From NCBI GenBank assembly GCA_020630675.1, contig JAHDIR010000011.1, positions 1-64,000 of the forward strand: DNA of 64,000 bases. Reading direction: 5' to 3'. The position numbers and the translations under genes were made by a program. This DNA is from Bdellovibrionales bacterium (GTDB lineage: Bacteria > Bdellovibrionota > Bdellovibrionia > Bdellovibrionales > UBA1609). The notes beneath the pieces were generated by a model. That model saw nothing but the letters and a program-made list of their open reading frames with translations. It made no database searches and was not told the origin of the DNA. Position 1 is the first letter of the stretch; each line of letters begins with the position of its first letter. Shown in pieces: positions 1 to 8,645 of this stretch.

Positions 1-1
1 T

Positions 2-1120
2 AAAAACAGCCAACCAATATGGTTTCATTGTAGCTCTGGAGAATTTGAATACGCCAGACCCGTTATTCGTGAAATTAAAAAACGAGACCCTCAACAAAAG
101 ATATTAGTTACATTTTACTCTCCCAGCTTTCTTAAAAGCATTCTTAAAGAAGAGCTCGTCGACCACTGCTACCCGCTACCAACTGACACTCCTAGTGCCG
201 TGACTAGCTTTATAAACCACTTTCAACCTAAAAAAATTCTTTTTGCTAGAACAGATTTATGGCCAGAGCTTCTAACTCAAGCCAATAAAAGAAAAATTCC
301 CACATGTTTATTTTCTCGCACAGAAAAAAAACAGGGGCAAAACTTTTGGCAAAGCCTTTTTTCCCCTTGGTTATATAAAAAATTAGATCATATTTTTTTT
401 GCCAGTCAAAAAGATTTATCTAATCATCTAGAAATTTACAAAACACCTAACCATAAAATGTCTGTGAGTGGCGACACCCGTTATGACCAAGTTATCTTTA
501 AAGAAAAACAATCTCAAAACCCAATTACATTAATGCCCACAAACTTTTGCTTGGTTTTAGGGTCTGTCTGGCCCGAGGATTTAAAACAAATTTTAAAAAC
601 TTGTATAAATTTGTACAATAACAAAAAAATTCAACTTGTGATTGCTCCCCACGAATATAATGATGATTTTAAAAAAATCATAAAAACCTACCATGATCAT
701 CTACAGTTTTCTTCCAAAGACCGTAACTGGAATGGAGATAAAATTCTTGTCATTGATGAATTTGGGCTTTTATTTGATTGCTACCGTTCTGCAAACTTAA
801 GCTTTATCGGCGGTTCTTTTAAAAAAAATGTACACAGTGTAATGGAAGCTCTCGCCTGTGGCAGCCCCGTTGTGGTGGGCCCAAAAAATCAAAACAATAG
901 AGAAGCTCAAGATTTTAAAGTTAAGTTTCTTGGCCGAAATACACCTATGGTCAGTGAAGTCAAAAGTGAAAAGTCTTTTCAAAAAGTTCTGACAGAAGTA
1001 ATGGCACTTGAAGTGACACGGACAGAAATTAAAAACAATATTATTGATGAATTGCTATTTAAAGCAGGAGCCAGTCATGACATTGCTGATTGGGCCCTAA
1101 AGCCCAATTCTAATTCTTAA
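2..1120 (+). CDS. waaA: 3-deoxy-D-manno-octulosonic acid (Kdo) transferase, 5'-truncated by the window edge
   Basis: Transfers Kdo from CMP-Kdo to lipid IVA at the inner membrane during lipid A-core assembly (GT30 family knowledge). The ORF track starts it at 200 (GTG), but the same frame is open to base 2 and already encodes the family hallmark WFHCSSGEFEYARP there, so the gene begins before the window. About 372 residues are visible; only the N-terminal membrane anchor and a few residues should be missing. The C-terminal half has GGSF...VMEALACGSPVVVGP, matching the family's donor-site region. It converges with the minus-strand lipoprotein gene; between them is only a short A7T7 stretch. 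No operon partner can be seen because the upstream side is cut off. Confidence 0.93.
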   Translation, partial: KNSQPIWFHCSSGEFEYARPVIREIKKRDPQQKILVTFYSPSFLKSILKEELVDHCYPLPTDTPSAVTSFINHFQPKKILFARTDLWPELLTQANKRKIPTCLFSRTEKKQGQNFWQSLFSPWLYKKLDHIFFASQKDLSNHLEIYKTPNHKMSVSGDTRYDQVIFKEKQSQNPITLMPTNFCLVLGSVWPEDLKQILKTCINLYNNKKIQLVIAPHEYNDDFKKIIKTYHDHLQFSSKDRNWNGDKILVIDEFGLLFDCYRSANLSFIGGSFKKNVHSVMEALACGSPVVVGPKNQNNREAQDFKVKFLGRNTPMVSEVKSEKSFQKVLTEVMALEVTRTEIKNNIIDELLFKAGASHDIADWALKPNSNS

Positions 1121-1145
1121 AAAAATTTTTTTAATAAAACATACC

Positions 1146-1282
1146 TTATTCGGCAATATTATAACCATGACATTTTTCAACAGCATAGACTTTTTGGTTA
1201 ATTAAATTCACCTCTTCCTCAGTCAATGGGCGGTTGGGTTGAACCGGCGTAAACCTTCTTGTTTGAATATCAAACACTTTTT
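1146..1282 (-). other. Out-of-frame C-terminal continuation of the giant lipoprotein
   Basis: On the minus strand the zero frame reads ACT AAA AAG TGT and stops at TGA (1223-1225). Shifting by -1 at the five-A run (plus-strand T run 1278-1282) gives KVFDIQTRRFTPVQPN, then RPLTEEEVNLINQKVYAVEK and a stop at 1146-1148: about 43 codons of ordinary protein composition that continue naturally from ...SKVTK. The zero-frame tail (CLIFKQEGLRRFNPTAH) looks like frame noise. Either one A was lost by mutation or in sequencing, or A_AAG acts as a -1 slippage site. Seen directly in the sequence; the cause is not decided. Confidence 0.6.
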
Positions 1283-4200
1283 AGTAACTTTGGAGTGACA
1301 TATAATGGGAAACTCTGGTGTCATAACTAAAGGATATTCAGAAGTTTCTAAAACTTTGTTAATAACACCAACGGCTCCTTCTCGCATCATCTCATCCGTC
1401 ATATATATATCCTGGGTCGCAGCACTCTCTCGAGCCTCCTCAGGAAAAGATTCTGAGTGCAAGGCTTCAATACTTTGATTAGCACTTTCGCTTGTAAAAC
1501 CATCAAATAAATTTGCTCGTACGTACCCATTATTAACAACTGGCTCGAAAGAGTCTGAAGCCTGATCACCCCATGGAAAATCAAGAGCATAATTACAAGG
1601 GCTGTTAATGGCAGAGTATACCCCTGGAAAGGTTGGTAAGGAGCCATGGTAGGCTTTTATAAGTTGATAGATTGGCCATTCATCACCATGACCAATTTCT
1701 CCTCTGACATCTCTAAAGCCACCTTCTTCAGGCCCGAAAGGAATCACCGACATATCTGTTCCAGGAATATTGCGCCCCAAACCTTTTTTAACCAAGTTAA
1801 CAATTTCACTGCGAACTCCATTTTCTTCTAAGTCTTCACCAATGTAAGGAATGGTTTTGTCAGCTCCTTTTAAGTGCTCTTCTTGGCTGCGAATTTTAGC
1901 TAAGAATCGCCACATATCTGTTTTACCACGAATAGCCTTGAGCCAAGGGTGGTTAGCTAAATCACCTGTATCTAGCATATCTCCTTCGGTAAAATGCTGA
2001 GTAAAATAATAAAAATTTTCACGAATGGGTAATATTTTTTGCACATAGCTGCTGTTATTAATAGCTTTTTCACCTTCTGATTCATCACAAATCATGAGGC
2101 CTTTCATTAACCCTTGTTTAATATCTTCTTGTTTTTCTTTGACAGTTTCAAATGGCAATTGATGCTTTTGAGCATAAGATAATAATAAAGGCTCATCATT
2201 CCCTTTTTTTGTAAACTCATTTTCATGTAAGGCAATGGTTTTCATAAAGTTTTCACTAAATGTCACAGTCACACATTGAACGTAATCGGTCAGCTCAACA
2301 TCTAAAGTGGCATTTTGCATGACCAAAAAAGTACCTTCACTAATAGAATTGCCTTCACTTCTAGAGTTGGACTCGCTATCACTCCACTTTCTGTCGCCAT
2401 AAATCATATCAAGCCCCATTGCAAAAGTTTCCGTGGTCCATTTGACCACATCGCCAACAACGGGAAAAGCAGCTGAAGCCCAACCGGTAATCACTTTATT
2501 AATGTCCGATAAACTGATGCCACGACCTATATTAAAACTATAACTTTCACTGTAGCCCATAGATACTTGATCTGAGATGTTGATATTTAGAGCTTTACCA
2601 CCTTTAAAGGCATAAGACCCCGTTTGCTTTACGCGTATTTTTCTCTCTACATCTAAAATGAGTCCATTAATAATGTCGACCTTTTTAACTGGGTCAATGT
2701 TAACTTGACTCATCAATTCTTTAACGCAAGCACTGGTCATGCTAGAAACATCTATTACAGAACCCAAAGTAGAGACTTCTTCATTCAACTCTTTTATTTC
2801 TTCCTCTAAAGTATTTTTCTCTAGATTTAAATCTTCTTCTCTTGCCTTATCCTTACTACTACTGAATATTCCACCAGACAAAGAACCAATTTCATCATCA
2901 ATTTCATCTTTCCTTTTTTTCTTATTAAAAATTTGAGTGAGTTTGTGAGCAACAGGAATATTAGCAGAAATTTTATAAAATCGATCTAATTGATGATCGC
3001 ATATTTTTTGCGCCAAATTTTCAGATATCTTTAAAGACTGAAGCATTTGTCTAACATCATTTTTTGTATCTAAATCACGTGTTAAACGACTTTGAATTTT
3101 TTCGTCAACATGTCCATTGTCAGGTACAGGAATAAAACATTGGGTTTCGTCTGCGATATCTTTAAAAGGAATGTTTTCAATTTTTGCACAATCACCTACA
3201 GGGTGATACATCATTACTTTTTCAGAACCTAAAGTCACAAAATCAAGATTGTAGTTATTTAAATAATAGAACAATTTGGAACGCACTTCGTTTTCTTTTT
3301 TCTCAATTGATTTAAGGCGCTTGGCTTCTGACTCTAAGTCTCTAGAGTTAGGAATAACATTGCCCTGGCTGTCTCTATTGGAGTAATCATAAACCAAAAG
3401 GTTGTTCACATAAGCCAACGACCCAAAGTAGGGGCTTTTTTCATACTCATTAGAATGACTTTTATTCAAATATTCAAGAATAAATTTATTGGGAAGAATC
3501 ACAGGATCTTTTTCACTTAATTTTTCCCTTTCACTCACTTCATCTCTTTCCCCGTGGTTTAGCTCTGATGAAACATAGTCTGTTTCGCCCATAGGAAACT
3601 TTTTATACTCTGCCATAGCTAGCTCTAAAGACTTTTCTAGATAAGCCTCAGAAGCTGACTCATCACAAGAATCAGAAGAAGGACAAACAAACTCACTGAT
3701 GTTTTTTGTCGGCCTCATGTTTGAGCCATTTCCATTACTTAAAAACGTCATTGGCCCAAAAAAGGTGGTTTGTTCAAGCCCAGACTCCATATCTATGAAG
3801 TCACCCATATTCATTTTATTGATTGGATTAAGTTGCATTTCGGAATGATCATTGGTTAATAAAGGACGAATCACGTTATCAACAAATAAACATGTTCCAT
3901 CAGAGGTGTCCTTGTTTAAGAAGCTGTTATCATAGCCCAAGGTTTCTCTATGAAATGTGTTTAAGTCTCCGTCAATATCACTTAGAAGATATTTATGATC
4001 AGAACTGTCTATTTCAAAGGCCTCAAAAACATCTGCCCAGCTCACAAATGCGTTGTTGGGAGCTTCACACACTCTGTATTCTTTGCCTTGATGCTCTACC
4101 ATCACTTCATTGGTTTGAGTGCCATCAGGTGCTAATGTTGAATGCCTTTCATTTTGTTGATTAATTACGAGCTTACGATGAATAAAGCGAGGATCTCCCT

Positions 4201-6817
4201 TCATTTTGGCTAACATTTTTTTAATATTTCTAGCTTTTTCTTCATGATAATACTTAGGCATAAAAAAGTTGTCTTTTTTGTAAAAAGCATCCTCTTTAGA
4301 CGTATTTCCTCTTTGTTTGTTAAGCATTCTTAAGGCGGCCTTTCTTTCGGCTTCTTTTTTTGCTAAATTAGCATATTTACCTTGATAAACTTCATCATAA
4401 AATTGGCTGTATAACTTAGCCATCCATAAAGACCACTCATTCACTGGATCAATTTGCACAAATAAATTTGAACGCAAGCGCATTACCCTCAAGTCTTTAA
4501 CTTCAAAAGAAACTGGGGTTATTATTTTTCCACCGACAACACGCACTAACCCAGAAAATACATCTAGATGTCGACGCATACGAATGTCTGATCTGTTTTC
4601 TTCATCAAGGAAAGGTTTTTCTAAAAATGATTTCACTTGGTTTTCGCAATCTACGCATTCTATAAACTTAGATTTAGAATAACATTCTGGGCGAGGGGCA
4701 AGAACCGTTTCAGCTCCTTCTTCCATTTCTTCTTCATCTAGCTCTGAACAATCTTGCTCTGGTGGTTTGGTCACCCAAACGCCAGTGGTTGTAGGGTCTA
4801 GGTAGTTTTTTTCCATAGCAGCTTTCAGCATATAAATACCATCTCGTAAGTGGTAAATACCAAAGCGACCTTGTCGGTTAGAGTTGTAGCGCAACGTAGA
4901 TGCCGAAAAGTTAAATAAAACTTGCTTACTTACAATAAGGTTTAAATATTTATCAATGTCGTACTTAAATCTTAAAGTTTGATAGCTAAAGTTTGGCAAG
5001 AAATAACGTGAACTGACCTTTTTTTGGTCGCGGTACCTCGCTAAAAATTTTCTTTCAATAGCTCTTTCATCTTTACCAAAAGTCCAACCTTCATCCCAAG
5101 GGTTCACTCTATACTTAAGGGTGATATGACTATTACTTCCAACTTCGCTCACTTCAGCAACAACCTGAATATACTCTTCAGGAACAAAGTGACGAAACCA
5201 CATTTCATCGGTCCAAGAGATACACCCTGCCCCGTTAGCTGTTTTTATAAGTGTTTGTTTTATTGGCATTTCTTGCTGGGAATTTAAATCATAATCTTTT
5301 TCGATATAGTTAAGGTCTCTATTTTTACTACCGGCGCGAACGACAATTTTAAACCTTTGACCAGCTGGCGCCACATTATTATTTTTTTGCCTTAGGCAGG
5401 TCAGAGTTTGATAAGCAATACCACGGTTAGTTAGGCCCTCACCCATTAAGTTTTCGGAAAAATTAAGCTGCACTTCTGAGGCATCAAAGTCTTGAAAAAC
5501 AGGAGCACCATTAGGGTTTGATAGGTTTTCATTTAAATCAAGGTACTCATCAAAAAGGCTTGCTTTAGTGTTAAAAAACCCTCTTTTTTCAAAAAGCTTA
5601 TGGTCAGAGGGCTCTAAAAATTTAGCTTTTCCTGAGTTAGAGGTAAAAAACCCACCTTGAAAAACCCCTTTGAAGGGCTTGAGAAAACCGGGATATGGAA
5701 AACTTTCTGGCTTAACAATAAGGACTAGCATAAAGCGTTTTGTTTCTAACCAGTTAGTTATACTTAGAGGAATTTGACCTTGTAAACGGCCATCATTTGA
5801 AAAGTTATGAAACGGAAGAGGAAACTCTGGTGTGTTATCTCTAGTTTGGTTAATATAAAACTTAGGCCACTCAACAAAAAGCGGATCTTTACCGTACACA
5901 TCAACATCCGTTCTTGTAGAAAAGTGAGGGTTATATAAACTTAAAGGTACAATTTCACGATTAGAAGTCCCTGAGGCCTGGAGAACACGTGCCATAACAC
6001 TGTATTTACCGCCCTTATAAAGTTCTAATTCATGATATACACCTTCGGCTTTTCTCACTCGAACAAAAAGTCTAGCATTACGTAAATGCAGGTTCCATTC
6101 ACTTGTGACCTTCGAGTTGGCCTTCACCAAATCATAGTCAATATTCTTAATGAATAACTGACCATCTAATTCAGAAGCATTCTTACCCATAAGAACATCT
6201 TTAATTTCTTGAGGGTCTGTTACAGGAATCATACTCGTCGATGCAAGAAGATCCCCCTCAAATTCGGGAATAAAAGCTGTCAAAGAAGTGCCATCAGAAG
6301 TATCTCTATCAAACCAAGGGTTAAAAACAATATGAAAAGAAGCAGCTCCTTTGAAAAGCTTTTTTGAGTATAATTTTCTTTTCATTTTTATATAAGCGGC
6401 AGGGGCTAGGTAATTATAATGAAACGATTCATTCCAGTTAAAGCACCCATCTCGTCTTGTTTTAACATCGGCAATTTTTTGACCGTAACTATCTTTAATA
6501 ATAAACTCTTGCATGGATATATCCTGCTCAGAGCCTCTTTCTGTGAGACAAACATTAAACGTGAATTGTTTAATGTAATTTAAATTCCACAAGTTTACGT
6601 TTTGCTGGCTACTTGCGCTCATAATTTGAGTGCGGGTTGAGTTCACATCTTTTTCCGTAAGAAACTTTCCATCAGAAACATAAAAGTCTGAAGACTCATC
6701 GGCCCCATTTAACCCACTACTACCAGGAGATTCTTTGTCTGGGCTAAAACACCCCACCATTGAAAATGATAAAATACACATCAAAAAAAGTGATCTAATA
6801 AGTTTAGAATTCCACAT
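1223..6817 (-). CDS. Giant lipoprotein of unknown function (unit 1), probable 3' frameshift
   Basis: About 1,864 residues. I place the start at Met31 of the track ORF (6817): it has GGAG eight bases upstream and begins a lipoprotein signal peptide ending SFSMVGC, so the protein is expected to be lipid-anchored, probably in the outer membrane. The product is largely beta-like and polar, with a charged coiled-coil stretch (KNTLEEEIKELNEEV) around two thirds along, then a Ser/Gly-rich segment. I recognise no family. It overlaps the stop of the upstream barrel gene (6804-8039) by 14 bases, so the two are translationally coupled. The annotated end (TGA at 1223) looks wrong: after AAAAAG near 1280 the -1 frame continues with sensible protein to TAA at 1146 (see the separate entry). 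Expression and function are unknown. Confidence 0.75.
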   Translation of the reverse strand: MWNSKLIRSLFLMCILSFSMVGCFSPDKESPGSSGLNGADESSDFYVSDGKFLTEKDVNSTRTQIMSASSQQNVNLWNLNYIKQFTFNVCLTERGSEQDISMQEFIIKDSYGQKIADVKTRRDGCFNWNESFHYNYLAPAAYIKMKRKLYSKKLFKGAASFHIVFNPWFDRDTSDGTSLTAFIPEFEGDLLASTSMIPVTDPQEIKDVLMGKNASELDGQLFIKNIDYDLVKANSKVTSEWNLHLRNARLFVRVRKAEGVYHELELYKGGKYSVMARVLQASGTSNREIVPLSLYNPHFSTRTDVDVYGKDPLFVEWPKFYINQTRDNTPEFPLPFHNFSNDGRLQGQIPLSITNWLETKRFMLVLIVKPESFPYPGFLKPFKGVFQGGFFTSNSGKAKFLEPSDHKLFEKRGFFNTKASLFDEYLDLNENLSNPNGAPVFQDFDASEVQLNFSENLMGEGLTNRGIAYQTLTCLRQKNNNVAPAGQRFKIVVRAGSKNRDLNYIEKDYDLNSQQEMPIKQTLIKTANGAGCISWTDEMWFRHFVPEEYIQVVAEVSEVGSNSHITLKYRVNPWDEGWTFGKDERAIERKFLARYRDQKKVSSRYFLPNFSYQTLRFKYDIDKYLNLIVSKQVLFNFSASTLRYNSNRQGRFGIYHLRDGIYMLKAAMEKNYLDPTTTGVWVTKPPEQDCSELDEEEMEEGAETVLAPRPECYSKSKFIECVDCENQVKSFLEKPFLDEENRSDIRMRRHLDVFSGLVRVVGGKIITPVSFEVKDLRVMRLRSNLFVQIDPVNEWSLWMAKLYSQFYDEVYQGKYANLAKKEAERKAALRMLNKQRGNTSKEDAFYKKDNFFMPKYYHEEKARNIKKMLAKMKGDPRFIHRKLVINQQNERHSTLAPDGTQTNEVMVEHQGKEYRVCEAPNNAFVSWADVFEAFEIDSSDHKYLLSDIDGDLNTFHRETLGYDNSFLNKDTSDGTCLFVDNVIRPLLTNDHSEMQLNPINKMNMGDFIDMESGLEQTTFFGPMTFLSNGNGSNMRPTKNISEFVCPSSDSCDESASEAYLEKSLELAMAEYKKFPMGETDYVSSELNHGERDEVSEREKLSEKDPVILPNKFILEYLNKSHSNEYEKSPYFGSLAYVNNLLVYDYSNRDSQGNVIPNSRDLESEAKRLKSIEKKENEVRSKLFYYLNNYNLDFVTLGSEKVMMYHPVGDCAKIENIPFKDIADETQCFIPVPDNGHVDEKIQSRLTRDLDTKNDVRQMLQSLKISENLAQKICDHQLDRFYKISANIPVAHKLTQIFNKKKRKDEIDDEIGSLSGGIFSSSKDKAREEDLNLEKNTLEEEIKELNEEVSTLGSVIDVSSMTSACVKELMSQVNIDPVKKVDIINGLILDVERKIRVKQTGSYAFKGGKALNINISDQVSMGYSESYSFNIGRGISLSDINKVITGWASAAFPVVGDVVKWTTETFAMGLDMIYGDRKWSDSESNSRSEGNSISEGTFLVMQNATLDVELTDYVQCVTVTFSENFMKTIALHENEFTKKGNDEPLLLSYAQKHQLPFETVKEKQEDIKQGLMKGLMICDESEGEKAINNSSYVQKILPIRENFYYFTQHFTEGDMLDTGDLANHPWLKAIRGKTDMWRFLAKIRSQEEHLKGADKTIPYIGEDLEENGVRSEIVNLVKKGLGRNIPGTDMSVIPFGPEEGGFRDVRGEIGHGDEWPIYQLIKAYHGSLPTFPGVYSAINSPCNYALDFPWGDQASDSFEPVVNNGYVRANLFDGFTSESANQSIEALHSESFPEEARESAATQDIYMTDEMMREGAVGVINKVLETSEYPLVMTPEFPIICHSKVTKKCLIFKQEGLRRFNPTAH

Positions 6818-8039
6818 ATGCTGTCTCCAACCCGATATAAACGGCCTGCCGATCACTTTGCAAACCGTCATTTCCACTAATAACACCAACATCATAATAA
6901 TCAGCAACGACTCTAAACTTGTACTTCATAGACTCTAAGGAAAGTCGGTAGATCATTCCTTCTCTGTTATTTCCTCCAGCATTTAAAGAGCCATAAACAG
7001 CTGGGGCCACTTCACGATCTTTAAAAAAGTTTTCTATTTCTAAACCATAGCGGACTTCATTCCAGATGGTGTTTGCTCCTACGTAGAGTCTCTGAGCGCG
7101 GTCATTAGATTGAGCTTCAAGATTATCAATCCACAGCCCACCTAAGGTCACTCCAGTGTCTTCAGCTCCACAAAAACAAAATGACGCGTCTAAAATATAA
7201 CCTTCAAAGTCATATCTGAACTGAGCGTTAGGACCTATGGTATTATTTTTTGAAATATGTCCTAAGCGAGTTCCATCTTCAGCAGCAATAGCTGGTAAGT
7301 CATTAAACTGAAAATAAGTGCCAGCTAAGCGTAGGTTAAGCTGACTTAGCCATTGCCACTGGAGCAAATCAATAAAGTCAAACTCGGCATATAAGGTTTC
7401 AGTTAAAAACCAGGGAAGCTCTTCTCTTTCAGACCGGTCCACATTAAAAGACTGTGCCGTAGGGACCGTTTGCTGGGCAATAAGCCCGATATCAAAAGAT
7501 CCTTTTTGCCAATTCAACTTTTGTCGTAAACCAGGAAAGGCTCTTTTTGTCATAAATAGATCTGCATTTAAAAACTCTTGGCTTATATTTCCCAAACTAA
7601 ATTTGAGAAACTTTATAGGTTGGTAGTTCACAGATATTTCTCGAGCTTGGAGGGGGCGTGTTGAGTAGTCTTCACTTAAATCAAGCTGAGCATTATCGCT
7701 AAACCAGCGGAGTTCAATTTCCGCGTCTAAAGAGAGCTTAGGCGAAAGTAAATAGTGTGACCTTACTCTCAGCGCTGTTTTTGTGCCAAATAGACGCTCA
7801 GAGTCTTCTTCAAAGTTTCGGCCCTGAATAGAGATCGACCATTCCAATTTTGTACGATCTTCTTTGGGTTCGTCTTTAATTAGAGTTGTGGAGTTTTGAA
7901 TATTTTCAGCGTAGGAGGAACCAGCTGAGAATAGAATCACAGCGTATGGTATTAGGAAGTAAAATAAAGCCTTTTCAGGCAACTTTAACTTTTTTATAAC
8001 CCTCTCCTCGATACAACAAAACAAATTCAACTTGGACAT
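6804..8039 (-). CDS. Predicted outer-membrane beta-barrel protein (unit 1)
   Basis: 411 residues. After a long N-terminus there is a hydrophobic signal segment ending SAGSSYA, then a sequence of alternating polar/aromatic strands and a C-terminal ...TAYVEF, the terminal Phe typical of outer-membrane barrels. A two-cysteine CFCG element sits mid-protein. No family recognised; by eye it does not align with the barrel genes of units 2 and 3. The first ATG has only a weak AGAAG ribosome site; a stronger GAGGAGAGG lies inside the ORF but no start codon sits at a good distance from it, so the start is uncertain by up to about 18 codons. It is the first gene of a two-gene unit with the giant lipoprotein. 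Confidence 0.7.
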   Translation of the reverse strand: MSKLNLFCCIEERVIKKLKLPEKALFYFLIPYAVILFSAGSSYAENIQNSTTLIKDEPKEDRTKLEWSISIQGRNFEEDSERLFGTKTALRVRSHYLLSPKLSLDAEIELRWFSDNAQLDLSEDYSTRPLQAREISVNYQPIKFLKFSLGNISQEFLNADLFMTKRAFPGLRQKLNWQKGSFDIGLIAQQTVPTAQSFNVDRSEREELPWFLTETLYAEFDFIDLLQWQWLSQLNLRLAGTYFQFNDLPAIAAEDGTRLGHISKNNTIGPNAQFRYDFEGYILDASFCFCGAEDTGVTLGGLWIDNLEAQSNDRAQRLYVGANTIWNEVRYGLEIENFFKDREVAPAVYGSLNAGGNNREGMIYRLSLESMKYKFRVVADYYDVGVISGNDGLQSDRQAVYIGLETAYVEF

Positions 8040-8645
8040 TTGAGACTTCTATTTAAAAGAACTAAAGCCTCAATTAATCGTTAAAAAATGGCCCTTACAA
8101 AAAACGGGTGAAAGCCACTTTCAATGCTTCTTTGCCTTTTAGTTATTCAATTTTCATGCAAAGTTTGATCTCCATAAGTGCTTGTAATTTCTATGTTAAA
8201 AACCCTACTTTGGAATTTAACTGTAGAAAAATTGGTAAAGTGACAATTTTAGTGAGCCACTGACCAAGTTTTTTTCAAAAAAACAATTGCTAAAAATGAA
8301 AAAAGCCTAAGTTTTTAAAGCCTCTCATAACGAATACTTAACTGTGTAAATTCTTTTACTTATTGTTGTAATTTAAGCAATTGTAAGAACTAAGTTACAA
8401 CCCTGTAGAATTAATTTAAAGATATTAAACACTTATCTAACAATTTCGGTAAATTTTTCTTGCTTTTACCCTGTATTTTTTTCACTATATGTGAAATTTA
8501 GTGATTTAATGCTGACACATTAAGCGAAACTCCCCAGCGGCCTGAACTTTGGTGTTTGTTAAGGCAAATGAAACAAGAGCCCCCTTGAGTTTCACCTATG
8601 ACAGTATTAAAGTTTGCCCAATTTTACTTTAATAAGGAACCTACT
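8040..8645. promoter_or_regulatory. Divergent control region between unit 1 and the 8646 gene
   Basis: About 600 bases without a convincing gene. It must hold the promoters of the minus-strand unit 1 and of the plus-strand 8646 gene. Visible structure: a perfect palindrome at 8480-8496 (own entry) and an imperfect hairpin TGAAAC-AAG...CTT-GA-GTTTCA at about 8568-8594, ahead of the downstream start. I could not assign a confident -35/-10 pair. Confidence 0.4.
8480..8496. promoter_or_regulatory. Perfect 17-base palindrome, candidate operator
   Basis: TTTCAC-TATAT-GTGAAA is a perfect 6-base inverted repeat with a 5-base spacer, about 150 bases upstream of the 8646 start. The central TATAT could overlap a -10 element. 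Candidate site for a dimeric regulator; no family consensus that I know fits it well. Confidence 0.35.

Noticed and set aside
200-1120. waaA starting at 200
   Set aside because: The frame is open to base 2 and the conserved WFHCSSGE motif lies before 200.
8239-8252. GTGACAATTTT repeated near 8239, 13918 and 53118
   Set aside because: Only 11 bases, AT-rich, at inconsistent distance and orientation to genes; may be chance.
8468-8482. ACCCTGTATTTTTTTC present at 8468 and 13863
   Set aside because: Looked like a shared promoter motif, but the orientation relative to the genes differs and a near copy (one T fewer) lies inside nrdB coding sequence.
8598-8645. Upstream start of the 8646 gene
   Set aside because: No ribosome site; the ATG at 8646 has AAGGA at good spacing.
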